Source: Fomes fomentarius (lineage: Eukaryota; Basidiomycota; Agaricomycetes; Polyporales; Polyporaceae). Taken from it: 64,000 nt of DNA. The notes beneath the pieces were generated by a model. The model made no database searches and was not told the origin of the DNA. It saw only the letters and a list, made by a program, of their open reading frames with translations. The stretch lies in assembly GCA_022606135.1 (NCBI GenBank), contig JABYQN010000001.1:682001-746000 (forward strand), read 5' to 3'. Both the position numbers and the translations under genes were made by a program. Below, in pieces: positions 36,278-48,380 of the stretch. Position 1 is the first letter of the stretch. Each line of letters starts with the position of its first letter.

Positions 36278-39200
36278 ATGTCTGTCTCTCTGGACGAGAT
36301 TAGTGATGTCCTCCTTCCTCGGCGCTATCAGGAGGAAATCTTCGTACGGGCACAGCAAGGCAACGTCATCGCGGCGCTGGACACTGGTAGCGGCAAGACA
36401 TATATCAGTACGCTACTGATCAAGTGGATCGCAGCCCAAGACTCTGCACGTGGTAAGATTGTCGTGTTCCTCGTGCCGAAGGTCGCATTGGTGCAGCAAC
36501 AAGGCGAATTCATCTCGAAACAGACCTCTCTTCGGGTCCGGCAGTTCTCTGGGGCAACCGCGCACGAGATGGGCGACCGCGACGGTTGGAAGAAGGAGTT
36601 TGACGATTCCGATGTGTTCGTCATGACTGGTAAGCTCTACTGTTGAACGTATGTTGTAATCCGGGTGCACATCTACTTGCAGCACAAATCTTCCTTAACC
36701 TCTTGACGCACTCGCATTGGCGTATGGACAAGGTACTTTCACTTCGCCTCATTCTCGTGCCTGTCACTGACCTCGAGACAGGTCTCGTTGATCATCTTCG
36801 ACGAATGCCATCACACGCGCAAGAACCACGCATATAACGGTATCATGCGCGAATATTTTCAAGCCCCGTCTCCCGGCCGTCCTAAAGTGTTTGGTATGAC
36901 TGCGTCACCCATCTGGAATCCCAAGAATGCCGCGGAATCATTGGCGACGTTGGAACGCAACCTCGATGCCAAGGTCATCGCCGTCAGGGAGTATGTGGAC
37001 GAACTCACTGGTCACTCCCCCAAGCCAGAAGAGGTGAGTGTCATGTCGAAGGTCCATCGTCAGTTCGCTGACTGAACTATAAGCTCATCAAACTGTATCC
37101 CGTTCCTCCGGACTCATATCCCGAGTACCCTGCCAAGATGTTGTCACTCCGGCTGGATCTGGCTAACCTCCCGCCCGAAATCGGAATCTCAGTGGACAAG
37201 CTCATGACGCGATACGACGTGACGCTGTACAGCCTTGGTCCCTTCGCGGCAGAGTACTACCTCTACACTGAAATCAAGCAACGAGTCGCGCAACTCGTTC
37301 AAGAGTCCGTAGACTCCGCCATGGACACCCTGACTGCCGATCAATATGCCCAGGTAGTCGCAAAAGCATCTAGTCTCGATGACATTCCTGGAATGGTACA
37401 CCCCAAGCTAAAAGAAATTGGAGGAATACTTGCCGAGTATAGCCGATTCTTCGACGAGCCTGACGATGGTTCACCGCCACAACTTGTACCCCTTGGTTGG
37501 TGCTCCCCGAAGCTCAAGGTTCTAGCTGAGATCTTGTTCAGTCGACACACTCCCACGTTCCAGGGCATCGTCTTCGTCGAACAACGTCATATCGCGACTT
37601 GTCTGGCAGTGATGCTACCGCGTATCCCCTTGCTCGCTCATGTCATCAAAAGCGATCAACTTGTTGGTCATGGTACTGGCGGTAGCGTGAAGCAAAACCA
37701 ACTCAAAGGTATGGGAATACGTAATCAACAGGATACTGTTAAACTATTCAGAGAACGACAGCTCAACTTGCGTGAGTGATCATTAACTGCTCGCGACTAT
37801 CCTCACTGAGTCCAACCGCACACCATAGTGGTAGCAACATCCGTCGCTGAAGAAGGATTGGACTTCCCGGTATGTTCCGTTTCTACTACGCTCAGGCATA
37901 GATCGCCGCTGCTCTTGCAACAAGACACCCTCTCGTCGTCCAAGGATTACTGGCCTGTTGTCGTTTGGCAACATGCAATTCATCCTCGGCTGGCACGAGG
38001 GCGGTCACAGCACATGAGCTTGCACTTACAGCGTCGATCTATGCCTGAGTACGCCCGCGCTACTTATCTGACTGCGGCCAGGCTTGTGATCTTGTCATAC
38101 GGTTCGATCCGGTGCAGCATATGGTTGGCTATCTACAGTCCCGTGGCCGTGCACGCCACAAGACATCAACGTTCATCATCATGGTCCAGGAGGGTGCACA
38201 GGGACAGGCTGAGCGCTATCTACAGTTCCTGCACAGCGAACCGCACCTGAAGAAAGTATATCAGGAGCGTGACGTTGGCGTGGACGTGCAGATGGAAGAG
38301 GATGACGAGGATGAACACCCAGATCCTTGTGACCTCCTCGAACGCGAGCGCTACGTTGTTCCTGCCACCGATGCCGTCCTCACCTACAACACCTCTATCA
38401 ATCTTCTAAACCACCTATGTTCGCTCATTCCCCGCGACAGGTTCACTCCGATGCACTTGCCGAAGTATTCTGGGACCTTCGTCTCAACTGTCCACCTGCC
38501 CTCTAGTCTTCCCCTCCCGCCGGAACTGCTCGTCTACGAGGGCCCCCTAAACGTTCCAAGAAAGAGGCGAAGCGCGCCGCGGCATTCCTTGCCGTGAAGC
38601 AATTGCACGCCTTAAATGTCTTCGATGACTACTTGCTGCCTGCGAAGAGCTCCAATTCCGTCGAAAACGAGGACCCGGACGGCGTTGCGATCGCAGACGT
38701 CAAGTCGGTCCCGGACATCCTGGATGTTCACGTTCGGGATCCGTGGATCATGGCGTCGACGTTGTGGCTTCACGTCGTATGTCTAGATGGTGTTCCTTCG
38801 GCTGGGCTTGTCACGGGCACTCGACTCCCTTCCGTCGATCTCGTTGCAAATGGCGTCTTCATTTCCATCGACGATGCGAAGGAGGTGGTTCTAGATCCGC
38901 GATGCGCATGGAGCCAGCGCCGTGCGATGGAAGAGTACACGAGGATGGGTCTCTGGTGGTGCATCACTGGCAGAGGAATCACTCTCCCGCTGACTTGCTA
39001 CCTGGTTCCTATCACTCGTGATCTCAAGGTCGACTTCGAGGCGATTGAGCTCGCGACCGCAAATCCTTATGGGTCGTACAACTGGAGCGACGTTGGGGAG
39101 GAGCACTATGGACGCCTGATGTACATGAACAACAAGGAGTTCGGCCATCCGCTGCTTTTGCACAGGCTTCGTCTCGATGTCAAACCTTCGTCGCAGCCGC

Positions 39201-41190
39201 CCCCGGGATCGAAAGAGTCGGGTTGCTCGACATACCGGGAGTATTGGATGAAGAAGTACACTCGCAAACAGCATACCCCCCACATATCCCTCGACGGTCC
39301 CTGTGTCGAGGGCATCCCACTTTCTCGCAACAATTCTTCGGCCTACTCGCTGGAAAATAATCCACGTTCACCCTCATCCTCGTTGGAGCCCACCACCGTC
39401 ATCTTCCCCATGGAATTATGCAGATGGGTGCTGATGCCCGAGCACGTGTATCGCACCTTCTTCGTCCTTCCCGAGCTCTGCCACCGAGCAACAGACATCT
39501 ACCGTGCGCGCGAAGTTCGCGTCGCACTCAAGCTCCCACCCATTGTGGACGACCTTCTCGTCCAGGCCATCACTCTCCCAAGCGCGAACGCTCCCTTCAA
39601 CAATCAGCGGCTGGAGACCTTCGGAGACACTGTCTTGAAGATCTGCGCTGTCGTCCATCTCTACAACAAATTCCCGCATCGGCACGAAGGCCAACTCGAC
39701 AACATGAAGCGCACGTCGATATCAAACAGAACCCTCCTTGCGCGGGCCCTGGAGCGTGGTTTAGAGCAGCACCTCACACCTGAGACGCAGAGCCTTCGCA
39801 TGTGGAGATACGTCGTGTCCTCTGAACAGGACCTGTTCGCGATCCGGCCGCGTCGCCGTGTGCTCCGGCAGTTCCCTCGGCGGAGCTTGCAGGACTGCAT
39901 GGAAGCGATCTTGGGCGCGAGCTTCGCAACGGGGGGCATAGACATGGCTTTACATGCAGGCACCGCGCTCGGGCTGTCGTTCGGTGGACCTGCCCCGTGG
40001 TATCAGCGGTATGCTCATTCGTTGCCTAAAAGCCCCGTGTCCCCACTGTTTCTTGGGTTGCAGGAGACGTTGGGGTATGAGTTCCAGTATGGACAACTGC
40101 TGCTCGAAGCCATCACCCATCCGTCGTTTCGTTCTACTGATTGCTGCTCTTATCAGCGCCTGGAGTTTCTCGGCGACGGTGAGTACCTTCGCCACGCATC
40201 ATTGCAGGATGATAGATGATTCTAATATGGAATAACCAGCTTTCGTTGACCTCGTCGTCACCGATTATCTGTACAGGAAGTTTCCTTCTGCGACGTCTGG
40301 ACAACTCTCGTGGGCGCGTTCGCGCGCGGTTTGTGGGCCGGCGCTGGCGTCCGTTGCGGTCAAGAAGTTGGGCTTGCACAAGTTACTCCTAATCAACAAC
40401 ACCGAGCTCAGCATCGCAATCAGCAAATACGTCCCGATCCTGGAAGAAAGCACCGACGAGGAGATCATCCTCAACGGCTGGAAGCAGGATCCACCGAAGG
40501 CCCTCAGCGACGTTTTGGAAAGCGTCATGGGCGCTCTCTTCATCGACTGTGACTGGAACTACGACAAGGCTGCTGCCATCGCGCAGGTCGTGCTCCAGGA
40601 CCTGCTCGTTATGCTCAGGCCGGATCTGCCGAAGGATCCAGTTTCGGAGCTCATGGTCTGGGTTGCACAGTCGGGATGCAGATGTGTCAGCTTCACGTGC
40701 GTACTGTCATCTCTAGTGGCAAGTCTACAATTCGGCTCATCGGGCACCGTGCAGAAAATCACAAAGCCGTGTCGAGATGCGGCGCTACGACAGCATGTCT
40801 GTGTTGGTGCACGGCACGACCGTCGCAGGGCCCCTCGCTGCGCGCAACTTGTCCATGGCGAAGGGCCTTGCGGCGGAAAAGGCGCGGGAGGTGCTGTCCG
40901 ACCCCGAATCTCCATTCCACCTGTCCCGTGTCTGCACCTGTCCGCCGAAAGGTAAAGGCCGCAAGCACGTGCCGGAAGAGCTGCCTCTCGACGTACCGGA
41001 TAAGAAGGAGCTGGACGACGAGACGGACGAGGGATTCGCTATGCTTGCGCGCATCTTGGTGGACGAGACGGAGGATCCGATGATTGTGGAAGTGGAAGAA
41101 GTTGGCGAAAAGGAGTATGTTAGTATGGAATGGGCAGACGAGAGGGAAGTCGAGCGGTTGATGGAGCTGATGGAGGTCGATTCGAATTGA
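36278..41190 (+). CDS. DCL: Dicer-like ribonuclease (apparent one-base frameshift)
   Basis: About 1,450 residues in eight or so exons. Helicase: LDTGSGKTYIS (motif I), FDECHH (motif II), MTASPIW (III), ATSVAEEGLDFP and QSRGRARH (V, VI). The Dicer dimerisation region follows (YNTSINLLNHLCSLIPRD, KRAAAFLAVKQLH), then a PAZ-like segment. RNase IIIa has QRLETFGDTVLK; RNase IIIb has QRLEFLGDAFVDLVVTDYL with partner residues in SDVLESVMGALF. The C-terminal basic/dsRBD-like part (VSVLVHGTTVAGP) follows an intron at about 40698-40755. All acidic catalytic positions look intact. The frame must shift at 38543-38547. One intron (37870-38081) is 212 nt, four times the usual size. It processes double-stranded RNA for silencing. 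Confidence 0.93.
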
Positions 41191-43262
41191 TTGCCTATGA
41201 AGAGTGGGTCGGAAGGCTCGTTTCGCGTACTGTTGTGCTGCATTTGATTTGTTCTGATTTACTAACAAACTGAGAATGGTGTATCCCTATAGATGACCTG
41301 TTTGGGAAATGGCGATTATCCGTGCTCAACTCAGGACTGCCACTGCAACACAACAAGTTGATCGTGTTTAAGGATCGGATGTCGCCACTTACCAATGTTG
41401 AGCAGGTCAGAACATCTCTCTCGACTTGCACCCGGCATGACTCCCCTTCGCCTACGCCGTACATGCTGAAGGGACGAAAGTGTCTCTTTCAGAATATCAT
41501 CGGAGTTGATCCTTGTCCCACCACATATGCCAATACGGGATTGACAACTGCTGCCAGACCCACCAACGTGCGCGAACAGCATGGGTGTGCCCGTAGATCG
41601 AATCGGACTGGTATCCTGCGACACCGCCGCGAGAGAAGACTACTTATTGGGGGCGCGTTTGGCGTCATTGCACGCGGACCTCTGGCTTCGATAAAAACCA
41701 GTGACTAAATTCAGACACGACCTTGACACATCTCGTCAGATACTTTGTCGCATCCGCTAATACACGTCCTCGTCCTTCGCCATCTCGTCTTGGATTCGCT
41801 GCAGTGACGCCCCGAAGCGCGAGGAGCCTCGTCGACGGTTTGAGCGTCACCGTCGTCCACCCGTGACGTCTGTACAGCGGCGATCGATTTCTACCCAATA
41901 TTCATATGGGCGCCCAGACCATCACCATCGGACCTCACCGGCACCCATACTGAACGCATTCCCCTGATGCATGAGTTGATTGAGCTATGCACCAACGGTA
42001 TCAACCGAGGCTTTCCGCTGCGTTGCACGGATGGGAATCCCATCGCCGTACCGGGCCAATACGTGCGTCTGGGAGGGAGGGCATAGTGGGCATGATGGGC
42101 GGCCTCTATTGTTGACTGTGCCGTAGTCTGTAGTGGTGGCGCTGCGAGCTCCAGAGGACGTTTCTGGCAGAAGGCACATTGCGAGTCGTCCATACACATT
42201 GTCGTAGTCCAGGTGTATATGGAGTGTGATTTCATGATGACTTGCAGCACCTCACGAGCGGAGTGAGAAGGAGTAATGTCGTTTAGAAAGGAGCAATGTG
42301 CGCTCGACAGAACCGTAGCTATTGCGAAGCGCGCCGCGCCGCGCGGGTACCCGGACCGGACATCCGCAGTCACACCAATATTGGACTTTTCGAGCTCGTT
42401 CTCAAACCACGATGACTTAGAATCGGTGACCCGCACAACTCTCACAAGAACCTTGCGAGGTATGTGGTCACTATATCACTTAATGGACGACCAAGATCGT
42501 CCTGTTGGACCTTTTTACATTCTGCTGAGCGTGACAGAAATCAACTCGGAAGAGCCACAAGTAGTGTAAACTTGTAATCAACCTGTGTTTCCTCCCTGTC
42601 GATATTTCAAGGCGACGCTAGGGGTAAAAATCTCAATGCGCTTGTACAGTCACTTGGGATTCCACATTACGAGCTACTAAGAGATCCGTCGAAGCCTATG
42701 ACTGCCTTTCGCAATTCCGGCAAGTCTCACAATGGAAAGCTTCGGACATGTTGGCTCCTTGCCCACAGTGGGGCCTTCAGGTTTCATGTAATGACGAGGT
42801 ATGTGATTGAACGCATGCTGGTCTACACTGTCGAGACTCCTGGACTGACTTGTCTCGGTTCATGTCAGTAATAAGCTCGCTGTACGTATACGAGCACCGG
42901 CAGCGAACACTCGGTCACAATGAATGCTGCACCCATCTACGATGCACACACCCATCGAATAACAAATGGGATTTATTGTGCGGCGCATCACGCGAAGAGG
43001 TTAGTCGGACAGTTCCATATGGTTTCACTATATGGGATCCGTTCAATTGGCGCACATTACACGAGAGCACTCCTCGCACTCACGTACACATCCATCGGAC
43101 AGTACCCAGCGTTGTCGGCAAGCCCTCCAGAGCACTTTTTGGCGAACAACATTGACATCGAAAGAGGGTAAGACCCGTCCGGATTACAGCATTTTGACTT
43201 TGGCCATGCCTTAATCTCATGCAGCCGCTCTTGAATAGATTCTTCGTGAAAGGCCTGTCACG
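41191..43262. other. Accessory region with gene fragments
   Basis: No intact gene. Holds a MYND-protein fragment (41961-42081). A frame at about 42600-42790 reads NALVQSLGIPHYELLRDP...FRNSGKSHNGKLRTCWLLAHSGAFRFHV and may be a fragment of an unrecognised gene. Confidence 0.4.
41961..42081 (+). pseudogene. Fragment of a MYND-protein C-terminus
   Basis: The plus-strand frame reads LIELCTNGINRGFPLRCTDGNPIAVPGQYVR, matching ALLTGSINNGFPLKIMGDDPALPGQYVR of the MYND gene at 56941-58074. The rest of that gene is not found beside it, so this is a truncated relic or a single exon of a diverged relative. Confidence 0.55.
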
Positions 43263-43921
43263 CCCTTCGGACCTTTTGCGGAAGATTTAGGCCTTGTTAT
43301 GAGTTCTCTACAACTCTATTAAACTATTTCCGACAGTTAGTGATGAACTAGAACTGTTTTCAATACAATACTTGACGTTCTAGGGCTGGCTCGCTTGTCC
43401 TGCGTCATGCCTAGGCGTCCTGCATGCGCGAAGAATCAACCACGATGTGAACCTGCCGCATAGCCATATGTCAACATTCGGGGGACGCACTCAGGTGATA
43501 GCCGTACTGACCGGCGTATCACCGATCATCAATGCAGTGATCCTTCGGCGTTTGCTGTGTGCTATGCGCAGTGAGTGCTAGTGTTTCATTCACTGCATGA
43601 CCGGATAACTGCCCGGTAAACTGCCCGTCGCCGCAGAACAGAGAATGGTCGGAGCTGCACTTGAAGAGGCTATGAGCCTGGCAGACGGATGAGATTGCCC
43701 GATTATCCACTTTGGCGGATGTATGCATCCAGACGGCGAACCTATGCCCGTGAGGCGGTCTCATGAGACCTGAGAGCCTCGGGATCAACCTCGTTCAGGT
43801 GACTGACGTCTTTCTGGAGTACGGCACCCGTCATGGCCTCGGACCTCTTCGCCGTTCCTTGCTCTGGACCGCACCTCCTGGCACTTTCACAGTGGTGTCA
43901 CCATCGCCGACGGCTACTCGG

Positions 43922-43928
43922 TATAAAA
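43922..43928 (+). promoter_or_regulatory. TATA box of left cerato-platanin gene
   Basis: TATAAAA about 120 bp upstream of the ATG at 44043; the right arm has the matching site (reverse strand near 63336-63342). Confidence 0.6.
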
Positions 43929-44042
43929 CCATGCGTCTGAGGAGCTCCAAAGACAGCAGTCATCCATTGCTCTCTCGCATCTCGCCTCACTCGCCCCCAC
44001 CAATTCTCACTCGCCCCCCTTTCCCGCACCTCCACTTCCATC

Positions 44043-44459
44043 ATGCAGCTCACCCGCATCGTCTTCGCCCTCGCCGCCCTTGCCTCCTCCGCCCTCGCCG
44101 TGACCGTCTCCTACGACGAGACGTACGACAACAAGGCCGGCAGCCTCACGACCGTCGCCTGCTCGGACGGCGAGAACGGGCTCATCCACAAGGGCTTCGA
44201 CACCTTCGGCTCGCTCCCGCAGTTCCCAAACATCGGCGGCGCGGCAGCCGTCGAGGGTTGGAACTCAGAGCAGTGCGGCTCGTGCTGGCAGCTGACGTAC
44301 AAGGGGAAGAGCATCAACGTCCTCGCGGTCGATCATACCGATGCCGGGTTCAACATCGCACTCGAGGCGATGAACACGCTGACGAACAACCAGGGGAAGT
44401 TTTTGGGCCGGATCGACGCCACTGCGAAGCAGGTCGATGCGTCGCAGTGCGGGCTTTAA
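44043..44459 (+). CDS. Cerato-platanin family secreted protein (left copy)
   Basis: Single-exon gene, 138 residues. Signal peptide MQLTRIVFALAALASSALA, then VTVSYDETYDNKAGSLTTVACSDGENGL, EQCGSCWQLTYKGKSINVLAVDHTDAGFNI and a C-terminal DASQCGL. Four cysteines at family positions form two disulfides. Cerato-platanins are small secreted double-psi beta-barrel proteins of the fungal wall and medium that loosen polysaccharides and can be sensed by plants. Strong codon bias toward C/G third positions suggests high expression. The right arm copy differs by one residue (IDATAKQ here, IDTTAKQ there). Confidence 0.97.
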   Translation: MQLTRIVFALAALASSALAVTVSYDETYDNKAGSLTTVACSDGENGLIHKGFDTFGSLPQFPNIGGAAAVEGWNSEQCGSCWQLTYKGKSINVLAVDHTDAGFNIALEAMNTLTNNQGKFLGRIDATAKQVDASQCGL

Positions 44460-44544
44460 TGAATACCACATCCCACGGTAGGTATTCATTGGCTGAATTC
44501 TAGTTGAGTTGGGCTCGAACTCTCGCTGCTATCCTGTAGATCCG

Positions 44545-44561
44545 TTGCGCACAGTGCGCAA
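44545..44561. repeat. Short palindrome downstream of cerato-platanin
   Basis: TTGCGCACAGTGCGCAA, 8-bp arms; kept in the right arm near 62700-62716. May be a 3' processing or binding site; role unknown. Confidence 0.5.
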
Positions 44562-44954
44562 GTGTACTTAAGATATATGTTGATACGGCGTTCGACTCGG
44601 AGGACTTTGCTGCTGTAGTACTACGGATATGCACCCATTCACGGACTCACCGGACAAGTAACATCATCACGGACTCGTTAGTTGTTGTGCCACATAAATG
44701 TTCATTCATGTTGTACTATCTGCTCCCGTTCTGGTTGCGTTTAAGCATTCATAATGAGTCCTCAACATGCCACCGGCTCCGGGCCGGCGGGATCCGATGA
44801 AGCGCTTGTATCCAAGTTCGAACTTCAACTTCTGATGTGAATTTCACCTTTGTCTCTTCCACTGCAGTCTGCCACTGTCTACGCTGACTCTGGTAAGTCC
44901 CTTCTCGTACTTCCTGTCTATGCAAACATTCTGATCTCATAGGGTAGCGACGCC

Positions 44955-46274
44955 ATGTTTCCCACTGCCCGTCTTCCAAATGAGCTGCTTGACATCATCT
45001 TTGAAGAAACGGACCAGGTCGAAACTCTGGCAGCTTGTAGTCTGGTATGCAGGGGATGGACTGAACCCGCCCGCCGCCAACTGTTCGACATCATATCCGT
45101 CCGACGGCCGGACAACTTTGACGATTTCCTGGCATTTATCCAAACCCATCCCCACGTCGCGGCGCATATCAAAGCCCTTTACCTTGAAGGCTTGGATGAG
45201 GAGCCGCGTTCCGGATCCCACAACACTTGCGCCCACATTGATCCTCGTACCTTGGCGGCCATCGCGAACACTCTTCCCAAACGTGAGGTGTTGGAGCTCA
45301 CACGCGTGCAGGTCATCAATTCTTCGCGGCCTGACGGCAATACGTCCCCGTTTGAAGAGGCGGAGCCGATCGCGATTGAACATTTGGTCATTGGTAAACG
45401 CCCTGACTACCATGCTCGCCATTTGTTCGCTGCGATTGTGCAAATTCTACAGCTGTTCAACACAGAGTTCTTGCAGGTGGACATGACGGGGAACTATCAT
45501 TGGCCAGAGGAAGAGACCGTCCCGGCGTCAACATTCCGAGGTCTCACGCGACCCCTTCAACACCCACGGATCTGCTGGAGGGGCATAGGCAAGGGGCCTG
45601 CACCCTTCCTATTCCTACGCGACAATCTCGAGTGCCTTACTGAGGTACATCTCAGTTTCTACACATGGCGGCACATCCCGGAGATTGGACAGATGCTGCT
45701 CCACTTCTCAAACACCATCACCGCCTTGACAATCTCCTTTGGTCACATTGGGATGTACAATGAATATAGTCGTGGCAGTAAGTGGAATTAGTTCTACTCT
45801 CCGTCGGTAACGCTTTAGTCTAAAGAGATCTATGTCGCCCTGGCAGTCACTCGTGAAGACTTGGTCCCGCTGTCTCTCTCGTCTCTCAAACATCTCAGTC
45901 TCCTCCGGTTCGATCTTGACGAACCGCTGTTATCTAACGACCCCGAGAAGAGTCTATGCTGGACGGATTCAGCCGGCATCCCGACGCTCCTCTCGTTCTT
46001 TCCTCACGACCTACCGCTCACTGGTGGAATCCACATCGACGTCATGGTCGAGCAAGATCTACTTCCTGGCGTGCCGATATATATGCATAATCGATCCGAG
46101 GTCGAGGATGCCCTCCTTCAGTTCAACAACTTGTCGGATGTGACCTTGGTCTTGCGCAATTCATACGATGGTGAAGAATGCGCTCGAGCTGCAGGCGCGA
46201 CGGCATTTCCGAGGCTTTGCGAGATGAAAAAGCTGTGCGTCTATTTCGATTCCGGTTCTGAACCATGCTGGTAA
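44955..46274 (+). CDS. F-box protein (left copy, intact)
   Basis: Two exons 44955-45777 and 45826-46274 give 423 residues. The F-box is at the N-terminus: LPNELLDIIFEETDQVETLAACSLVCRGWTEPARRQLF. The rest is a leucine-rich, irregular repeat region (LTEVHLSFYTWRHIPEIG, SSLKHLSLLRFDLDEPL, LSDVTLVLRNSY) like many agaricomycete F-box proteins. F-box proteins recruit targets to SCF ubiquitin ligases; the target is unknown. TGGTAAGC at the end could be a splice donor rather than the stop: the DNA further in (46450-46900) still resembles the right side, so the gene may have had more 3' exons. Confidence 0.85.
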
Positions 46275-46442
46275 GCTTCCTCGACGTTTGCCCTAGATGA
46301 AAACATTCCGACCCAGAATTTTGTCAGCTGACGAACGACGGAAGAGAGCGTTACGGATATCCATTACCTGTATAGATGGTATTTACTTACGTGCAGTATG
46401 GCCATCGTGGTTCACCCATCTCAATCAGAAGGAACGTGTTTC

Positions 46443-47242
46443 TTGGTCCATGGTTTGACGTTTGTGATGCCCCATCCGTATTATTCACATCCACTCGACC
46501 CTCTCTCTTACAGTCTGGGTATCTCAATTCTTAAGAACACGACGAGTGCAGCGTCTATGCTAAACCGCTACCTTCAATTCCGCAGCACCGAACTGAGCAG
46601 GGGAATGCTCAGAATGGTCAACCATGCCAGAGCATTTGGAGAAGTCCAACATCGTCGGCTTGGCTGATCGTTCGCCCCTCTTTGTCGACAAGCAGTTGCT
46701 GATTGGGCGGGGTTCGTGATTCTTAGAGGCAGACTGAACTGACGACCCATCCTTTACCGGACTTGATCGCCGACTTCAGAACCCTCTTGACCGTCACTTC
46801 GATACCTCTTGAGACAATGGCGTTTCCTTGATGTTGCGCGCTCACCAGACATAAGATTGCATTCATTCGGTGAGAGTACGAAAGATCTCGGATTCCCGTG
46901 GATCGGAGGTGGCCTTGCGAGTATTCAAAAAGATCAAGCCATCAGTCGTCAACACTCACTAAACAACATCTACCCTCAAACACAGGCTCCTGCCCATCTG
47001 CCAGTTCGAGTTCAGAGGTCAATCCGAGGGAGGGAGGACAGGCCTCTGATATGATAGAGGGAGCTCCGTTGGCCGACTGTTTACTGGTGTTTGGTGCCCG
47101 CAAGTGAGAGTAAAGAGGTAGGTTTAGGTTTCGACAGTGGCTACATAAACCCTCGCCTCCCTGATTCCACCTTGACCCCATCCCTCTTAGATTTACTCTT
47201 AACTCGAACTAGCGGATGGGAAGGAGCCTGTCTCAGATACAA
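46443..47242. other. Diverged continuation of the duplication, then promoter of the NmrA gene
   Basis: Up to about 46900 the sequence resembles the reverse strand of 60400-60818 at much lower identity (shared TCTATGCTAAACC, TCGACAAGCAGTTG, AGAGGCAGAC, TTCCTTGAT.TTGC). No intact gene. Confidence 0.5.
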
Positions 47243-48380
47243 TGTCTCCACCAAACACGAATGTCAAGGCTACCGTAGTCGTCCTTGGGGGCACCGGAGA
47301 GCTCGGTCAGCATTGTTACATATGTTGTGAGAGCGTGATTGCAGATGATTTTGGTCAGGTGTAGGGTTTCGTGTCACCGCAGTCTTGTTGACCGAGTACC
47401 GTGAAGCGTTTCCCACTGTCCGCATTATCACTCGTAACCCCGCCTCGGCCATATTCAAAGAGCTCACAGAGAAGGGCGCAGAGGCTCACGCGTTCAGCGA
47501 GTCTCTGGACAAAGTCTTTGCTGGCGCAGACGTCGTTGTACACGCCTTGCCCACCGAAGCTGTCCTAGGCGGTCGGAACAAGGAGCTGGTGGAATCCCTG
47601 CTAAAGAATGACGTCAAAGTATACTTCCCACCCGAGTTTGATTTGTGAGCGTCTTGCACTGCGTGATGTATTTGTTCTAGACTTACCGTTATTTTACAGG
47701 GATCTGCGCGTGCTGGACTTCCCAGGCTTCGAGCACATAGAATGGACGAACAAGAAGGCCGTCGTCGCGGAGACCCGCGCCCTGGCACAGGACAAGATGA
47801 AAATCGTCTCGGTCGCCAGCGGGTCTTTCCTGTCGTGGGTGGGGCAGCTGATAGCCAGCGTTCACAACTCGGCAAAAAATAAGTACAAGGTCGTAGGCCC
47901 GACCACCGCTCGCTGGGCGAACACCGACCTGGTGGACCTAGCGCGGGCAGTTGCTCGGCTTTCCATCCTCGCGCTTGACCCGGCGACGTCGGCAAAGGTC
48001 CCTGACGTGGTGCGTATCGCAGGAGATAACGTGAGCATCGAGGACGTGCGCGACATTGTCGCCCGCGTGAAGGAAGTGGAACCTGGAGAGATAGTCAGCG
48101 AGGACTTGATGGCGCTGAAAGAGTCTTTGCGGAGGAACTTCCGGATCCCTGGTCCCGCATCGACCTTCCCTGGCAATTTCTTTGATTACATTTGGTGAGT
48201 CTCAGTGTTGAAGATGTCCCGATGTGGTCCCAGAGAAAGCCTCATTTCTGTTGACTTGTAGGGTCAGCATCGGCGGCGGGGAAATTGGACTTTACCGCGA
48301 ACGATAACGAGCTTGTGAATCCAGGAGAGTCGCTCTGGAAGTGGAGGACGGTCGAAGACCAGTTGCGCCGCTCACACTGA
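47243..48380 (+). CDS. NmrA-like NAD(P)-binding reductase-family protein
   Basis: Exons from ATG 47243 (MSPPNTNVKATVVVLGGTGELG) with introns at about 47312-47363, 47645-47700 and 48195-48261. The Rossmann motif is GGTGELG; then VRIITRNP, GADVVVHALP, VKVYFPPEFDLDLR, KMKIVSVASGSFLSWVG and FPGNFFDYIW. This is the NmrA / isoflavone-reductase-like branch of atypical short-chain dehydrogenases; many are redox sensors or tailoring reductases. The typical C-terminus (LDFTANDNELVNPGESLWKW, ending at TGA 48378-48380) is present but one base out of frame from the obvious last splice; as written, splicing would end after about 15 extra residues. Confidence 0.8.

Larger units (their letters stand above)
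43263..46442 (+). repeat. Left arm of large inverted duplication
   Basis: Mirrors 60819-64000: corresponding positions sum to about 107261-107263 along the whole arm, so almost no indels separate them. It carries the cerato-platanin and F-box genes. The inner edge is sharp (after GTTTC at 46442). The outer edge cannot be set because the right arm runs off the window. Confidence 0.95.
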
